Below, in pieces: positions 35,434-43,799 of a stretch of DNA of 64,000 nucleotides. Numbering within the stretch: the first letter of the stretch is position 1; every line of letters begins with the position of its first letter. Origin of the DNA: Rhizomicrobium sp. GTDB lineage: Bacteria > Pseudomonadota > Alphaproteobacteria > Micropepsales > Micropepsaceae. A program made the position numbers and the translations under genes. The stretch spans positions 1,154,756 through 1,218,755 of the forward strand of contig JBBCGJ010000001.1 in assembly GCA_037200985.1 (NCBI GenBank), in the 5' to 3' direction. Below the pieces are notes generated by a model. That model was not told where the DNA came from, searched no databases, and saw nothing but the letters and a program-made list of their open reading frames with translations.

Positions 35434-36459
35434 ATGTTTCGTGCTATAGCATCATCTACGATGCAAAAGCGCAGGCGGGCACGATCTCAGCATTTTCTTC
35501 TCTCGGCCAAGGCCCGGACCCTGAGTCTGATGGAGGTCGCCCGGATGTCGGATGACGACGCCTACAAACGGTTCCGGAGCGTGCGGTTCGCTCAGAATGA
35601 CGGCGAGCCATTCTGCTCTCTGTGCGGCTCTCTCGGGGTCTATGAGTTCGAGTGCCGCCACATTTTCAAGTGCAAGGGCTGTGGGAAGCAATTCTCGCTA
35701 ACGACCGGTACGATCTTCCACGGTCGCAAGATGGCCTATCGCGATCTCCTGATGGCGATTGCGGTGTTTGTGAATGGCGTAAACGGTCATGCCGCGCTCC
35801 GCCTCAGCCGCGATCTTTGCGTCTCCTAAAAGACGGCTTTCGTCCTCGCGCACAAGCTGCGGGAGGTGTTTGGCGCGCTCCAGACTCCGCACAAGCTCAC
35901 CGGCATTGTCGAGATCGACGGTATCGTGGTTGGCGGACACATAACGAAGGCCAATCAGAAGAAGGACCGGCGGGATCGGCGCAAGAACACGCTGAAGCGC
36001 CAAACAATTGTGAACATGCGAGAACGGCGTCCCGGTGGGCGCACAATTTCGTTTGTGTGCAAGAACGAAGCTGACGCACTGCCGGTCATCCTCGCGCACG
36101 TTGATAAAGCGGCCAAGGTTCGCACGGACGAGGGCGCGTCTTGGCAGATTTTCCCCGCGTATTTTACGGACTGGAAAGCTGTCAATCACTCCGTCGCTTA
36201 CATGATCGACGGAATTCATACCAATTGGGTTGAAGGCTTTCACTCGCGTATCCGGCGTGCGGAGCGCGGCATTCACTGCCGTATCTCAGGTCGGCATTTG
36301 CAGGGCTACGCTGATGAATTCGCGTGGCGCGAGGATCATCGCCGTATCGATAACGGCACGCAGTTCGCCATGCTGATGAAGGCGAGCGCGGGCCAGCCCA
36401 AGTCAGCGAAGTGGGGCGGATACTGGCAACGCCATTTGCCGAAGCCGGTGCCCGCATGA
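35434..36459 (+). pseudogene. IS1595-family transposase with in-frame stop
   Basis: The N-terminal zinc ribbon has FCSLCG and FKCKGCGKQFSLTTGTIF. The first part ends at TAA 35827-35829; the same frame resumes with KTAFVLAHKLREVF and carries the DDE-type core (VEIDGIVVGGH, RTDEGASW, HTNWVEGFHSRIRR) to the stop at 36457. The context TCC TAA AAG suggests a Tyr codon (TAC or TAT) turned to TAA in a conserved SYKTAF block. Length otherwise normal (~341 codons). Start ATG at 35434 or 35461. Confidence 0.88.
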
Positions 36460-36656
36460 TTATCGAGTTCAAGCGCGGCAAGCAGCGGTACGAGATCAAA
36501 CCACAGGGTTGCGTCTTCGTGGGTTATGTCGATGGCGTACCAACCATTATCGGAAAAAGAATCGAAGTCGTTACTCGTATGCTCATCGAGAAGCGTATGG
36601 GAGGTCGGACGATGGCTGAGATTGTCCCGTTTCCGAAGGAGCCTGCGGAGCGTTAG
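36456..36656 (+). CDS. small protein coupled to transposase
   Basis: 66 residues, IIEFKRGKQRYEIKPQG at the start and AEIVPFPKEP at the end. Its ATG overlaps the transposase stop (ATGA), suggesting translational coupling. It overlaps the 3' end of the minus-strand gene at 36583 by 74 bases. No family was recognised. Confidence 0.55.
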   Translation: MIIEFKRGKQRYEIKPQGCVFVGYVDGVPTIIGKRIEVVTRMLIEKRMGGRTMAEIVPFPKEPAER

Positions 36657-37239
36657 GTGGACGCTTCAAGCGCATCCGCGCTGCGGGGTTCGGTAGCACG
36701 ATGCCGATTTTTGCGTTCGGTTTGGATTGACGATTTCTTCCCGCCCTAGCTTGTTCTTTTGGAATCGCGACCCACCGCATCGGTTTATAGCTGACGACTT
36801 GAGCAGTTCGCCCTTCCCGACCCTTTAGCGTCAGGTGTATGTCACTTTCGATTCGTGAAATCTCTCGTTCGTCTGGCGGTTCAATTCTCAGCCGTGCCGC
36901 CACCATGCGAGCCAGTTCCCGTCGAGAAAGCGGAACCGTCGCGTCGCGAAGTATCGCATAGACAGTCCGACTGATCGCCCCCTTTGTTACATGCTGCTTG
37001 CGTGGGTAAGTCGGCCTGACTTTCGCCGGGTCCCAATCGGGATCGAAAAGCCAAATCACCGTTTCGATGGCCGAAAGCTTTTCATCGAGGTCCTTCTTAC
37101 GAAGATCGCAGCGGTTGGTCGCCTCAATGATTGCGTCAAGGCCAACGGCATCCTCGGTTAGCCGCTCGGCGAATTCATATTCACCGAGGAGTTTTGCGTA
37201 TTTCTTCGATAGGATGGAGACGACTAGCGGCACGGCCAT
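36583..37239 (-). CDS. coiled-coil plus winged-helix-like protein, paralogue of 30682
   Basis: 218 residues. Helical N-terminus with CDLRKKDLDEKLSAIETVIW and LFDPDWDP, then KGAISRTVYAILRDATVPLS, a winged-helix-like domain also found at 30682-31068. A basic, proline-rich tail of ~60 residues is extra. Sits at the other end of the transposon from its paralogue. The 3' end overlaps the small plus-strand gene, which adds doubt to the exact length. Confidence 0.65.
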   Translation of the reverse strand: MAVPLVVSILSKKYAKLLGEYEFAERLTEDAVGLDAIIEATNRCDLRKKDLDEKLSAIETVIWLFDPDWDPAKVRPTYPRKQHVTKGAISRTVYAILRDATVPLSRRELARMVAARLRIEPPDEREISRIESDIHLTLKGREGRTAQVVSYKPMRWVAIPKEQARAGRNRQSKPNAKIGIVLPNPAARMRLKRPPNAPQAPSETGQSQPSSDLPYASR

Positions 37240-37345
37240 ACGCTTAGAGTGCAGCGCCAGACGTTAAATCTAGGCAAGTAAAGTTGGTTAAGAGTCGGCG
37301 ACCGGATACAATGGGCAAGAATCGCGACGCGGACTGAGTATTCTA

Positions 37346-37867
37346 ATGAGCAACGACTGGATGCTTGGAGGCAGTCGCGAAGTGCGATCATGGCACGACC
37401 AGATGCAGGTGTGCTTGAACGGCCACCGCATTACTGCCAACGCGCTGGGATCGCCTGAATTCCGCGAAGATTTTTGTTCGCGCTGCGGCATGCGCACAAT
37501 CATGGCATGCGAAAAGTGCCGGACACCGATCCAAGGCGAATACCATGTGGAAAACGTATTTGCCGTGGGCATGAATACGCCCGTTCCCAAATATTGCACG
37601 AAGTGTGGCTCGCCCTATCCGTGGCAAGAAGCAGCCATAGAGAATCTGAAAGAGGCACTGCGCGAGGGCGGCTTAGACAGCGCCGACATTCAGGCGGCTG
37701 AGTTGGCCCTTCCGGACATCATGCACGACACGCCGAAAACTGAACTGGCATCGCTGAAGTTCGGGCGGATTCTCAAGAAACTTGGCAAACCGGTTTACGA
37801 GGTTGCGATCAAGGTCGTCACCGATGTGGCGTCGGAGGCCGCGAAGAAGGCGCTTGGTCTCGGCTAG
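37346..37867 (+). CDS. DUF2321 zinc-ribbon protein
   Basis: 173 residues. Four Cys-x2-Cys-like pairs in the first half: QVCLNGHRIT, FCSRCGMRTI, CEKCRTPIQG and YCTKCGSPYPW, matching DUF2321 (zinc-ribbon). The C-terminal half is helical and ends with a hydrophobic VYEVAIKVVTDVASEAAKKAL. Function of the family is unknown. Last gene of the transposon, 12 bases before the right terminal repeat. Confidence 0.8.
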   Translation: MSNDWMLGGSREVRSWHDQMQVCLNGHRITANALGSPEFREDFCSRCGMRTIMACEKCRTPIQGEYHVENVFAVGMNTPVPKYCTKCGSPYPWQEAAIENLKEALREGGLDSADIQAAELALPDIMHDTPKTELASLKFGRILKKLGKPVYEVAIKVVTDVASEAAKKALGLG

Positions 37868-37878
37868 GGTGTTTGCCC

Positions 37879-37903
37879 AAGGTGTGTTTGCGCCATAATG
37901 GCG
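37879..37903. repeat. right terminal inverted repeat (25 bp)
   Basis: Starts AAGGTGTGTTTGCG and ends CCATAATGGCG, exact reverse complement of the left end. A near copy of GTGTTTGC precedes it at 37869-37876. Confidence 0.93.
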
Positions 37904-37911
37904 TGAACCTC
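37904..37911. repeat. right 8-bp target-site duplication
   Basis: TGAACCTC directly after the right terminal repeat, identical to 30607-30614. Confidence 0.9.
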
Positions 37912-37936
37912 CGCGTTCTCCGCGGCTCCGCGTGAA
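37906..37936. repeat. outer inverted repeat, right copy
   Basis: AACCTCCGCGTTCTCCGCGG then CTCCGCGTGAA, the reverse complement of 30437-30466 with about two differences. It overlaps the right target duplication by 6 bases, so the target site lay at the edge of this older repeat. Confidence 0.65.
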
Positions 37937-37967
37937 AATATCGGTGCCGTTGCCCACCGGCTCAGGC

Positions 37968-39224
37968 TCAAAACAGATCCGCCCACTTCAGCAGCGTCAG
38001 CGCTGCCGTGACCATCGGCTTGCGCAGCAGCGGACCGCCGGGGAATTTGCGCGGCGGCACGCGCGCCAGGATGTCGAACCGCTCCGCCCGGCCGAGCGCC
38101 GCTTCCGCCAGTGCCTTGCCGCCCAAGACCGACAGAGCGACGCCATGACCGGAATAACCGTGGCCGAACAGGACGCGCGATCCGAGGCGTCCGAAATGCG
38201 GCATGCGCGTGCGCGTGATGCCGACCGTGCCGCGCCAGCCATATTCGACGGCAACATCCGCCAGGCCGGGAAACACCTTGAGCATGCGCGGCCGAACCAG
38301 CGCCATGATGTCCGACGGCGGGCTCCAATAGCTTTCTCGCCCCGCGAAGATCAGCCTTCCGTCGGCGCTCTTGCGGTAATAGTCGAGGACATGCCGCGTA
38401 TCGGCGACGGCGACGTCGCTGGGCAAGACGTTCGCGTTTATCGCGCCGAGCGGCTCGGTTGCGATGAGGAAGCTCTCGACATGCGCAATATAGGGCGCGA
38501 GTTCGGGCGCCAGCGCGCCGCCGAAGGCGTCGCAGGCCAGCACGATATGATCGGCGCGAATGCGGCCATAGGCGGTCGCAACCACACCGTCGTCGCGGCC
38601 GATGGCGAGGGCAGGGCTGTCCTCATGCAGAACGGCGCCGGCCGCCGCTGCAAGCGCCGCAAGCCGCCGCGCGAATTTCAGCGGATGAAGATGGCCGCCG
38701 CCGCCGTCGAACCGCGCGGCGGGATAGGCCGTCGCGCCGAGCGTCGCCGCGGTCTCGCCACCGTCCAGCATGCGCAATTCGTGATAGCCGTACCGTGCTT
38801 CGAGATACGCGGCCTCTTCGGACAGATCCCGCGCGGCACGCGCATTATGCGCGGCGATCACGAGGCCGCGCTTCAGGTCGCAGCCTTCGCGCGCCAGTTC
38901 GAACACGAGCGCGCGCGCCTCCTCGCTCAGCCGCCACAGATCGCGCGCCTGGCTTTCGCCGAGCCAGGCTCCGAGTTCCGTCTGCTCCTTGCGGTGGCCG
39001 GGATGGATCTGGCCGCCATTGCGGCCCGAGGCCGCGAAACCGATGGTCTCGGCCTCGATGAGCACGACCCTGGCGCCGGCCTGCGCGGCATGGAGCGCCG
39101 CGGACAGGCCTGTGTAGCCGCCGCCGACGACGCAGATATCGGCGCGGATCTCGCCCGCCAGCGGCGGCCGCGGCGGCGATACCGCGGCGCTGGCGGCGTA
39201 GTAGCCCTGGGGTTGCGCGTTCAT
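37968..39224 (-). CDS. FAD-dependent amine/D-amino acid oxidoreductase
   Basis: 418 residues, DAO-type flavoprotein: VVGGGYTGLSAALHAAQAGARVVLIEAE dinucleotide fold (first 50 residues), ASGRNGGQIHPG, and C-terminal GHGYSGHGVALSVLGGKALAE. The layout matches gamma-glutamylputrescine oxidase (PuuB)-like enzymes, but the substrate cannot be set. First gene beyond the transposon's right end; no neighbouring catabolic operon. Confidence 0.9.
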   Translation of the reverse strand: MNAQPQGYYAASAAVSPPRPPLAGEIRADICVVGGGYTGLSAALHAAQAGARVVLIEAETIGFAASGRNGGQIHPGHRKEQTELGAWLGESQARDLWRLSEEARALVFELAREGCDLKRGLVIAAHNARAARDLSEEAAYLEARYGYHELRMLDGGETAATLGATAYPAARFDGGGGHLHPLKFARRLAALAAAAGAVLHEDSPALAIGRDDGVVATAYGRIRADHIVLACDAFGGALAPELAPYIAHVESFLIATEPLGAINANVLPSDVAVADTRHVLDYYRKSADGRLIFAGRESYWSPPSDIMALVRPRMLKVFPGLADVAVEYGWRGTVGITRTRMPHFGRLGSRVLFGHGYSGHGVALSVLGGKALAEAALGRAERFDILARVPPRKFPGGPLLRKPMVTAALTLLKWADLF

Positions 39225-39328
39225 GGCTGCGTCCTTGCGCGAGCCTGGGGCGCAAGGTCAAGCTCGGGCCTTGACCGGGCCCGGCACGCGTGCAAGTTGG
39301 ACCTTCCCTTCTTCTTCCGGAGACACCG

Positions 39329-39559
39329 TTGACCCGCAGCGAAATCTGGCGCCTCGAGAAATATCTGCGCAACCTGTTCCGCCTCGACACGATCACCATC
39401 GTGGAGCGGCCCAAGCAGGCGGATTCGGTCGAGGTCCAGGTGGCCGGCGAATTCATCGGCGTGATCTTCAAGGACGAGGAAGACGGCGAGACCTCCTATG
39501 CCTTCAACATGGCGATCCTGGAAATGGATCTGCCGGAAGCGCCGTCGAGCCGGACGTAA
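39329..39559 (+). CDS. DUF3126 family protein
   Basis: 76 residues: starts TRSEIWRLEKYLRNLF, then ITIVERPKQADSVEVQVAGE and VIFKDEEDGETSYAFNMAILEMDL, the whole of the DUF3126 family. The start is a TTG at 39329 preceded by CCGGAGA; the longer open frame upstream is not conserved with the family length. Function unknown; common in Alphaproteobacteria. Confidence 0.88.
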   Translation: MTRSEIWRLEKYLRNLFRLDTITIVERPKQADSVEVQVAGEFIGVIFKDEEDGETSYAFNMAILEMDLPEAPSSRT

Positions 39560-39561
39560 GC

Positions 39562-39673
39562 CGTCATCCTTCGAGGGCCGCTACGCGGCCACCTCAGGAT
39601 GACGAATTCGATATCTCGCCCGTTCTCATTCGCGTCATCCTGAGGTGAGAGCGAAGCGAGCCTCGAAGGATGA
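39562..39673. repeat. tandem GTCATCCTTCGAGG-type palindromes
   Basis: Two hairpin units: 39563-39603 (GTCATCCTTCGAGG to CCTCAGGATGAC) and 39634-39673 (GTCATCCTGAGG to CCTCGAAGGATGAC). The outermost arms are also complementary. It lies between convergent DUF3126 and recQ. Confidence 0.8.
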
Positions 39674-39717
39674 CGCGCCGCTCGATGTTTTTCGACTTCC
39701 CCACAAGGGGGATGTGG

Positions 39718-41523
39718 TTATCCTTCCCGTATCGCCTTCAAGAACACTTCTCCGAACTCCTGCAGCTTCTTCGCGCCGACGCCGTTGATCTCGGCGAACT
39801 CGGCGGTGGTTTGCGGACGGCGTTCGACCATGTCCTGCAGCGTGCGGTCGGGGAAGATCGCATAGGCGGGCACGCGGCGCTGTTTGGCGAGGCGCAGGCG
39901 CAGATCTTTCAGCGCAGCCAGAAGCGGCGCGTCGGCATCGTCCGATTGGGCCGCGGCGATGGCGCGGATCGAACGCTTGGTCGGTGCGCGGGGCGGCGCC
40001 GGGCGGTGGTGAAACGCCCCTATTCCGCGCAGCAGGGCGCGGCCCTTGTCCGACAGCGTCAGCCCGCCATAGCCGGCGATGTCGAGCGCCAGGAATCCGC
40101 CCGCCACGAGCTGGCGCAGGATGGTCTGCCATTCGGCCTGGGTCTGCGCCGCGCCGCTGCCGAAGGCGGCAAGCCGGTCGTGGCCGGCGCCGGCGACCTT
40201 CTCGCCCGTCATGCCGCGCAGCACATTGGCGATGTGCACCGCGCCGTACCGTTCGCCGGTCTGGCGCACGGCTTCGAGCGCGAGCCGCGCCAGCGGCGTC
40301 GCGTCGATCATCGCGCCAGGCTCGCGGCAGATATCGCAATTGCCGCAGGGCTCGGCGGTCTCGCCGAAATAATGCAGCAGGATCTGGCGGCGGCAGCCTG
40401 TGGCCTCGCAATAGCCGATCAGCGCGTTCAGCCGCTGATGCTCGCGGCGGCGGCGGTCCTCGCCCGCTTCCTCCTGGTCGATGAACATCCGCCGCAGGCG
40501 GATGTCGCCGAGCCCGAACAGCATATGCGCCTCGGCCTCGCCGCCGTCGCGTCCGGCGCGGCCGATCTCCTGGTAATAGGCCTCGACGCTGCCGGGCAGG
40601 TCGGCATGGAACACAAAGCGCACGTCGGATTTGTCGATCCCCATGCCGAAGGCGATGGTCGCGACCATCACGATGGCGGGCTCGGTCATGAACAGGTTCT
40701 GGTTCGCCTCGCGCGCCTCCTTCTCCATGCCGGCATGATAGGCGAGGGCGCGGATGCCGTGCTTGTTCAGCATCTCGGCGGTCGCGTCGGTCTTCTTGCG
40801 CGACAGGCAATAGACGATGCCGCTGTGGCCGCGATGGCGTTCCAGGAAGCGCAGCAATTGCGCGGTGCCGTCGCGCTTGGGCTCGAGGGTGAGGCGGATG
40901 TTCGGCCGGTCGAAACCGAGCACGACCTGCTCGGCATCGCCGCCGAACAGCTTGGCCACGACGTCGGCGCGGGTCGCGTCGTCGGCCGTGGCGGTCAGCG
41001 CCGCGATGGGCACGCGCGGGAATATCTCGCGCAGCCGCGACAGCGCCTCGTATTCGGGACGGAAGGCCGGGCCCCATTGCGAGATGCAATGCGCCTCGTC
41101 GATGGCGATGAGGCGGACGTCGAGCTTCGCCAGCGCCTCCAGCATGCGCTCGGTCATCAGCCGCTCGGGCGCCAGATAGAGCAGGCGGGTCTCGCCCGAA
41201 GCGGCGCGGCGCCACGCCGCCACATTGGCCTCGCGGGTCTGCGCCGAGTTGATCGAATCCGCCGCGACGCCGGCCAGGCGCAGCGCCGAGACCTGGTCCT
41301 GCATCAGCGCGACGAGCGGCGAGACGACGAGCGTCAGCCCGCCCCTGACCAGCGCGGGCACCTGGAAGCACAGCGACTTGCCCGAGCCGGTCGGCATCAC
41401 GGTCAGCACATTGCGCCCGGCCAAGAGCGCGTCCATCGCCGCTTCCTGCCCGGGGCGAAACGCCTCGTAGCCGAACACGTCCTTCAGCACTCGCCGCTTG
41501 GAATCGACGGGGTGGAAATTCAT
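39718..41523 (-). CDS. recQ: ATP-dependent DNA helicase RecQ
   Basis: 3'-5' DNA helicase of recombination repair. 601 residues with RPGQEAAMDALLAGRNVLTV and the Walker A MPTGSGKSLCFQ, DEAH box IDEAHCISQWGPAFRPEY, QEIGRAGRDG, zinc-binding Cys region CRRQILLHYFGE..CGNCDIC, and an HRDC domain at the end. The ATG at 41523 gives the normal N-terminus; the open frame runs longer upstream. Confidence 0.96.
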   Translation of the reverse strand: MNFHPVDSKRRVLKDVFGYEAFRPGQEAAMDALLAGRNVLTVMPTGSGKSLCFQVPALVRGGLTLVVSPLVALMQDQVSALRLAGVAADSINSAQTREANVAAWRRAASGETRLLYLAPERLMTERMLEALAKLDVRLIAIDEAHCISQWGPAFRPEYEALSRLREIFPRVPIAALTATADDATRADVVAKLFGGDAEQVVLGFDRPNIRLTLEPKRDGTAQLLRFLERHRGHSGIVYCLSRKKTDATAEMLNKHGIRALAYHAGMEKEAREANQNLFMTEPAIVMVATIAFGMGIDKSDVRFVFHADLPGSVEAYYQEIGRAGRDGGEAEAHMLFGLGDIRLRRMFIDQEEAGEDRRRREHQRLNALIGYCEATGCRRQILLHYFGETAEPCGNCDICREPGAMIDATPLARLALEAVRQTGERYGAVHIANVLRGMTGEKVAGAGHDRLAAFGSGAAQTQAEWQTILRQLVAGGFLALDIAGYGGLTLSDKGRALLRGIGAFHHRPAPPRAPTKRSIRAIAAAQSDDADAPLLAALKDLRLRLAKQRRVPAYAIFPDRTLQDMVERRPQTTAEFAEINGVGAKKLQEFGEVFLKAIREG

Positions 41524-41664
41524 GGCGCGAACCTGCCCGAGGCGCGGGGCCTGCGCAATCGGCGCGCTTGAGCGGGGTGTGCGCGAATGCGATCATGCCG
41601 CCATGCCGCATCGCGAACCGCGCCGCACGGAGCAAGCTTGGCGATCCTGACCTTTGCGTTCCGC

Positions 41665-42861
41665 ATGCGGTGGGCGATTCTGGCCCTGCTTGTCCTGGGC
41701 GCGGCGGCGGGCGGATATGCCGGGCTTCGGGACGTTGTCCCACCGGTCGCCGCGCTGTTGGCCGGCACGGCATCCTTCGCGATTGTCGCATGTGTGGGCT
41801 ACGTCCACGTCCGGCACGCCGGATTGGCCGTCATTGCGGCGCTGGCGCCCCTGCTGGGTATGGTCGCGGCGGCGCTGTCGGCGCGGGGCCTGGCGACAGC
41901 GGATTTGCTGGCGATCTATGGCCTGGGCGGCGTCGCGGCGGCGCTCACCGGCGGCGAAACGGTGCGCCGCGTGCTTGTCGAGGGTGCCGGGGATGCTGCG
42001 AAGCTCTCGCTCGCGCGGCTGTTCGTGCCGGCGATGCTGGCCGCGCTCGCGGCGGCGACCGTATCGGCAGCATGGCTGTTTCGCGGCGACCCGGCACTGA
42101 CGCTCCGCACCGCCTGCGTGCTTCTTGCGAGTGTCGTCTTCGCCGTCCTTGGCACGACGTTCGGGGCGTCGGTTCTTCCGTTCGCGGAAGGCTTCTTCAC
42201 GGCGGCGAACCGGGTGCGGGAGCGGCGCGAGCGCCTGCTGCGCCTGACGACCGGCGTCGTGCAATCGCGCTGGGCCTTGAGCATCGCGGGCATCGCGATG
42301 GTGCTGGCCGTGCTCGGCTGGTTCGGCGTCGAGCCGTTTCTCGTCCGCGGCGCATGGATCGCCAAGCCCGCGCTCTGGAGCGCATCGGCGCTGGGCGTCT
42401 TCCTGCTCGCCTTCGCGGCGGGGCGGGACTGGCGCGAGGCGCTCGCCGCGACGGCGGCGCTTGCCGTGTTCGTTCTGCTGGTGCTTTGGCTCTGGTGTCT
42501 GACCGTTGGGCGCCTACCGCCGCCGGCGCTTATCGCGATCGCGACGGCGGCGGGCGCGGCCTATCTGCCGATGCTGGCGCTTGCCGCGGGGAGGCATCGA
42601 TTTCTTGCGGCCGGCGACGAACCCACCGTGGCGCGGTTGCGCGCGCTGGAGGACCTCGGCGCATCGCCCTATTTCGGCGCGGCCGCCGCCGCGGCTTCGC
42701 TCCTGCCCTGGATCGCGCTGCACGGCTCCTTCGCGGTGCTGGCGGCGGCTTTCCTGCTGGCGGGCGGGGCAGCCGTGATCGTGCAGCCGGCCATCGCGGC
42801 CGCGCTGGAATGGTTCATCCCGCGCCGCCGCTCCCTGAACCAACTCTACGGGCGCGGCTGA
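41665..42861 (+). CDS. polytopic membrane protein of unknown function
   Basis: About 398 residues, with roughly ten hydrophobic helices (the first WAILALLVLGAAAGGYAG). The C-terminus is basic (RRRSLNQLYGRG). Start: ATG 41665 sits before the first helix; the frame is open from 41587. The stop overlaps the next minus-strand gene by 16 bases, tail to tail. No family was recognised. Confidence 0.7.
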   Translation: MRWAILALLVLGAAAGGYAGLRDVVPPVAALLAGTASFAIVACVGYVHVRHAGLAVIAALAPLLGMVAAALSARGLATADLLAIYGLGGVAAALTGGETVRRVLVEGAGDAAKLSLARLFVPAMLAALAAATVSAAWLFRGDPALTLRTACVLLASVVFAVLGTTFGASVLPFAEGFFTAANRVRERRERLLRLTTGVVQSRWALSIAGIAMVLAVLGWFGVEPFLVRGAWIAKPALWSASALGVFLLAFAAGRDWREALAATAALAVFVLLVLWLWCLTVGRLPPPALIAIATAAGAAYLPMLALAAGRHRFLAAGDEPTVARLRALEDLGASPYFGAAAAAASLLPWIALHGSFAVLAAAFLLAGGAAVIVQPAIAAALEWFIPRRRSLNQLYGRG

Positions 42862-43589
42862 GGTTCGGCCGGCGGCTTCTCGAAGCTTTCGATCAGGCGC
42901 GCGACGCCTTGGCCGATCTCCTGCCAGCGTGCCAGGTGTTCGCGCTTGAAGCGATAGGACAGCGCCACGGCGTGCGCGATCGGCATGTCGCGCAGGCAGC
43001 TTGGGCTCGGCACGTCGGGCGACAGCCGGTCGCAGCGCAGCAATTCAAGGCCGGCCGGCGTCTGGCCGACGAACAGGTCCTGGTTGCGGTAGCCGGAGTC
43101 CTCGCGGAACGTGTACTGGGTGAGGCCGAACGGGCCGGGCGTACCGCGCGGGTTGGCGAGATAGGCGGTGTAGACCCGCGACAGCCTGTCGGCCTCGGTC
43201 AGGTTCAACTGCTCTTCGCGGATCAAGAGGAAGACAACCGGCGAATCCGGCGTGTTGGCACTGAAATTGGACGCCTCCCAGTTCGACCAGCCGGCCATGT
43301 CGGGAAGGATCGCGAACAGGGCGATATCCTTGCGCGTGCCGCCCTGGCGGGCGCTCTCGAACTGCAGGTAGTTCGCGGGAACCCAGAGCTTCAGGTCATG
43401 GACCCGCAGGGCGATGAGATCGCCGCGCGATGTCGGGGCGACCTGTTCCTCCAGGAAATTCGGCGCCGTCGGGGCGAGATAATAGAGCAGCACCAGCGCC
43501 GACAGCGCCGCCGTCACCAGGAAAACGCCCAGGGGAATCAGCCAGCCGGAGCGCTTGCGGATCGTGCCGTCGGTATCGGAATACGTCAT
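42846..43589 (-). CDS. hypothetical single-pass membrane protein
   Basis: About 247 residues from ATG 43589 (upstream ATG at 43673 is less likely). A short N-terminal tail, one membrane helix (LIPLGVFLVTAALSALVLLYYL), then a periplasmic domain of ~200 residues with VHDLKLWVPANYLQFE and CDRLSPDVPSPSCLRDMP. No signal for a known family. Overlaps the 3' end of the plus-strand gene. Confidence 0.7.
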   Translation of the reverse strand: MTYSDTDGTIRKRSGWLIPLGVFLVTAALSALVLLYYLAPTAPNFLEEQVAPTSRGDLIALRVHDLKLWVPANYLQFESARQGGTRKDIALFAILPDMAGWSNWEASNFSANTPDSPVVFLLIREEQLNLTEADRLSRVYTAYLANPRGTPGPFGLTQYTFREDSGYRNQDLFVGQTPAGLELLRCDRLSPDVPSPSCLRDMPIAHAVALSYRFKREHLARWQEIGQGVARLIESFEKPPAEPQPRP

Positions 43590-43799
43590 CTTCGAGTCCA
43601 AGCCCGACCCGAACGAGTCGCGCGGACCATACTTAACATAGCGCGCGCAACGATCCGTTGTGACCTGTGTCACGCCGCGCCAATTTGTTCACGGCGTGGC
43701 GCAGATGCCGCGCCATATCCGTGTTCCGGAACCCCTGTTCCGCAGTCGGACGCATCGTAATGGCACAGAAGATGCGCAAATCCGCGCCAATCGGCAGGT

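Larger units (their letters stand above)
30615..37903 (+). mobile_element. 7.3-kb IS1595-family transposon with passenger genes
   Basis: Bounded by perfect 25-bp inverted repeats (30615-30639 and 37879-37903) and an exact 8-bp duplication, TGAACCTC. The IS1595 family is known for 8-bp duplications and for some members with passenger genes. The only transposase is an IS1595-type gene at 35434, broken by one stop codon. Inside are about twelve other genes, mostly small and unassigned, with lower GC and a dense, both-strand arrangement unlike the flanks. No second insertion sequence was found inside, so it is best read as a single unit transposon. Confidence 0.88.

Noticed and set aside
30615-37903. 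Integrative element or prophage
   Set aside because: No integrase, phage structural gene or tRNA attachment site; ends and target duplication are those of a transposon.
30615-37903. Composite transposon with two insertion sequences
   Set aside because: Only one transposase is present, and no internal copy of the 25-base ends was found.
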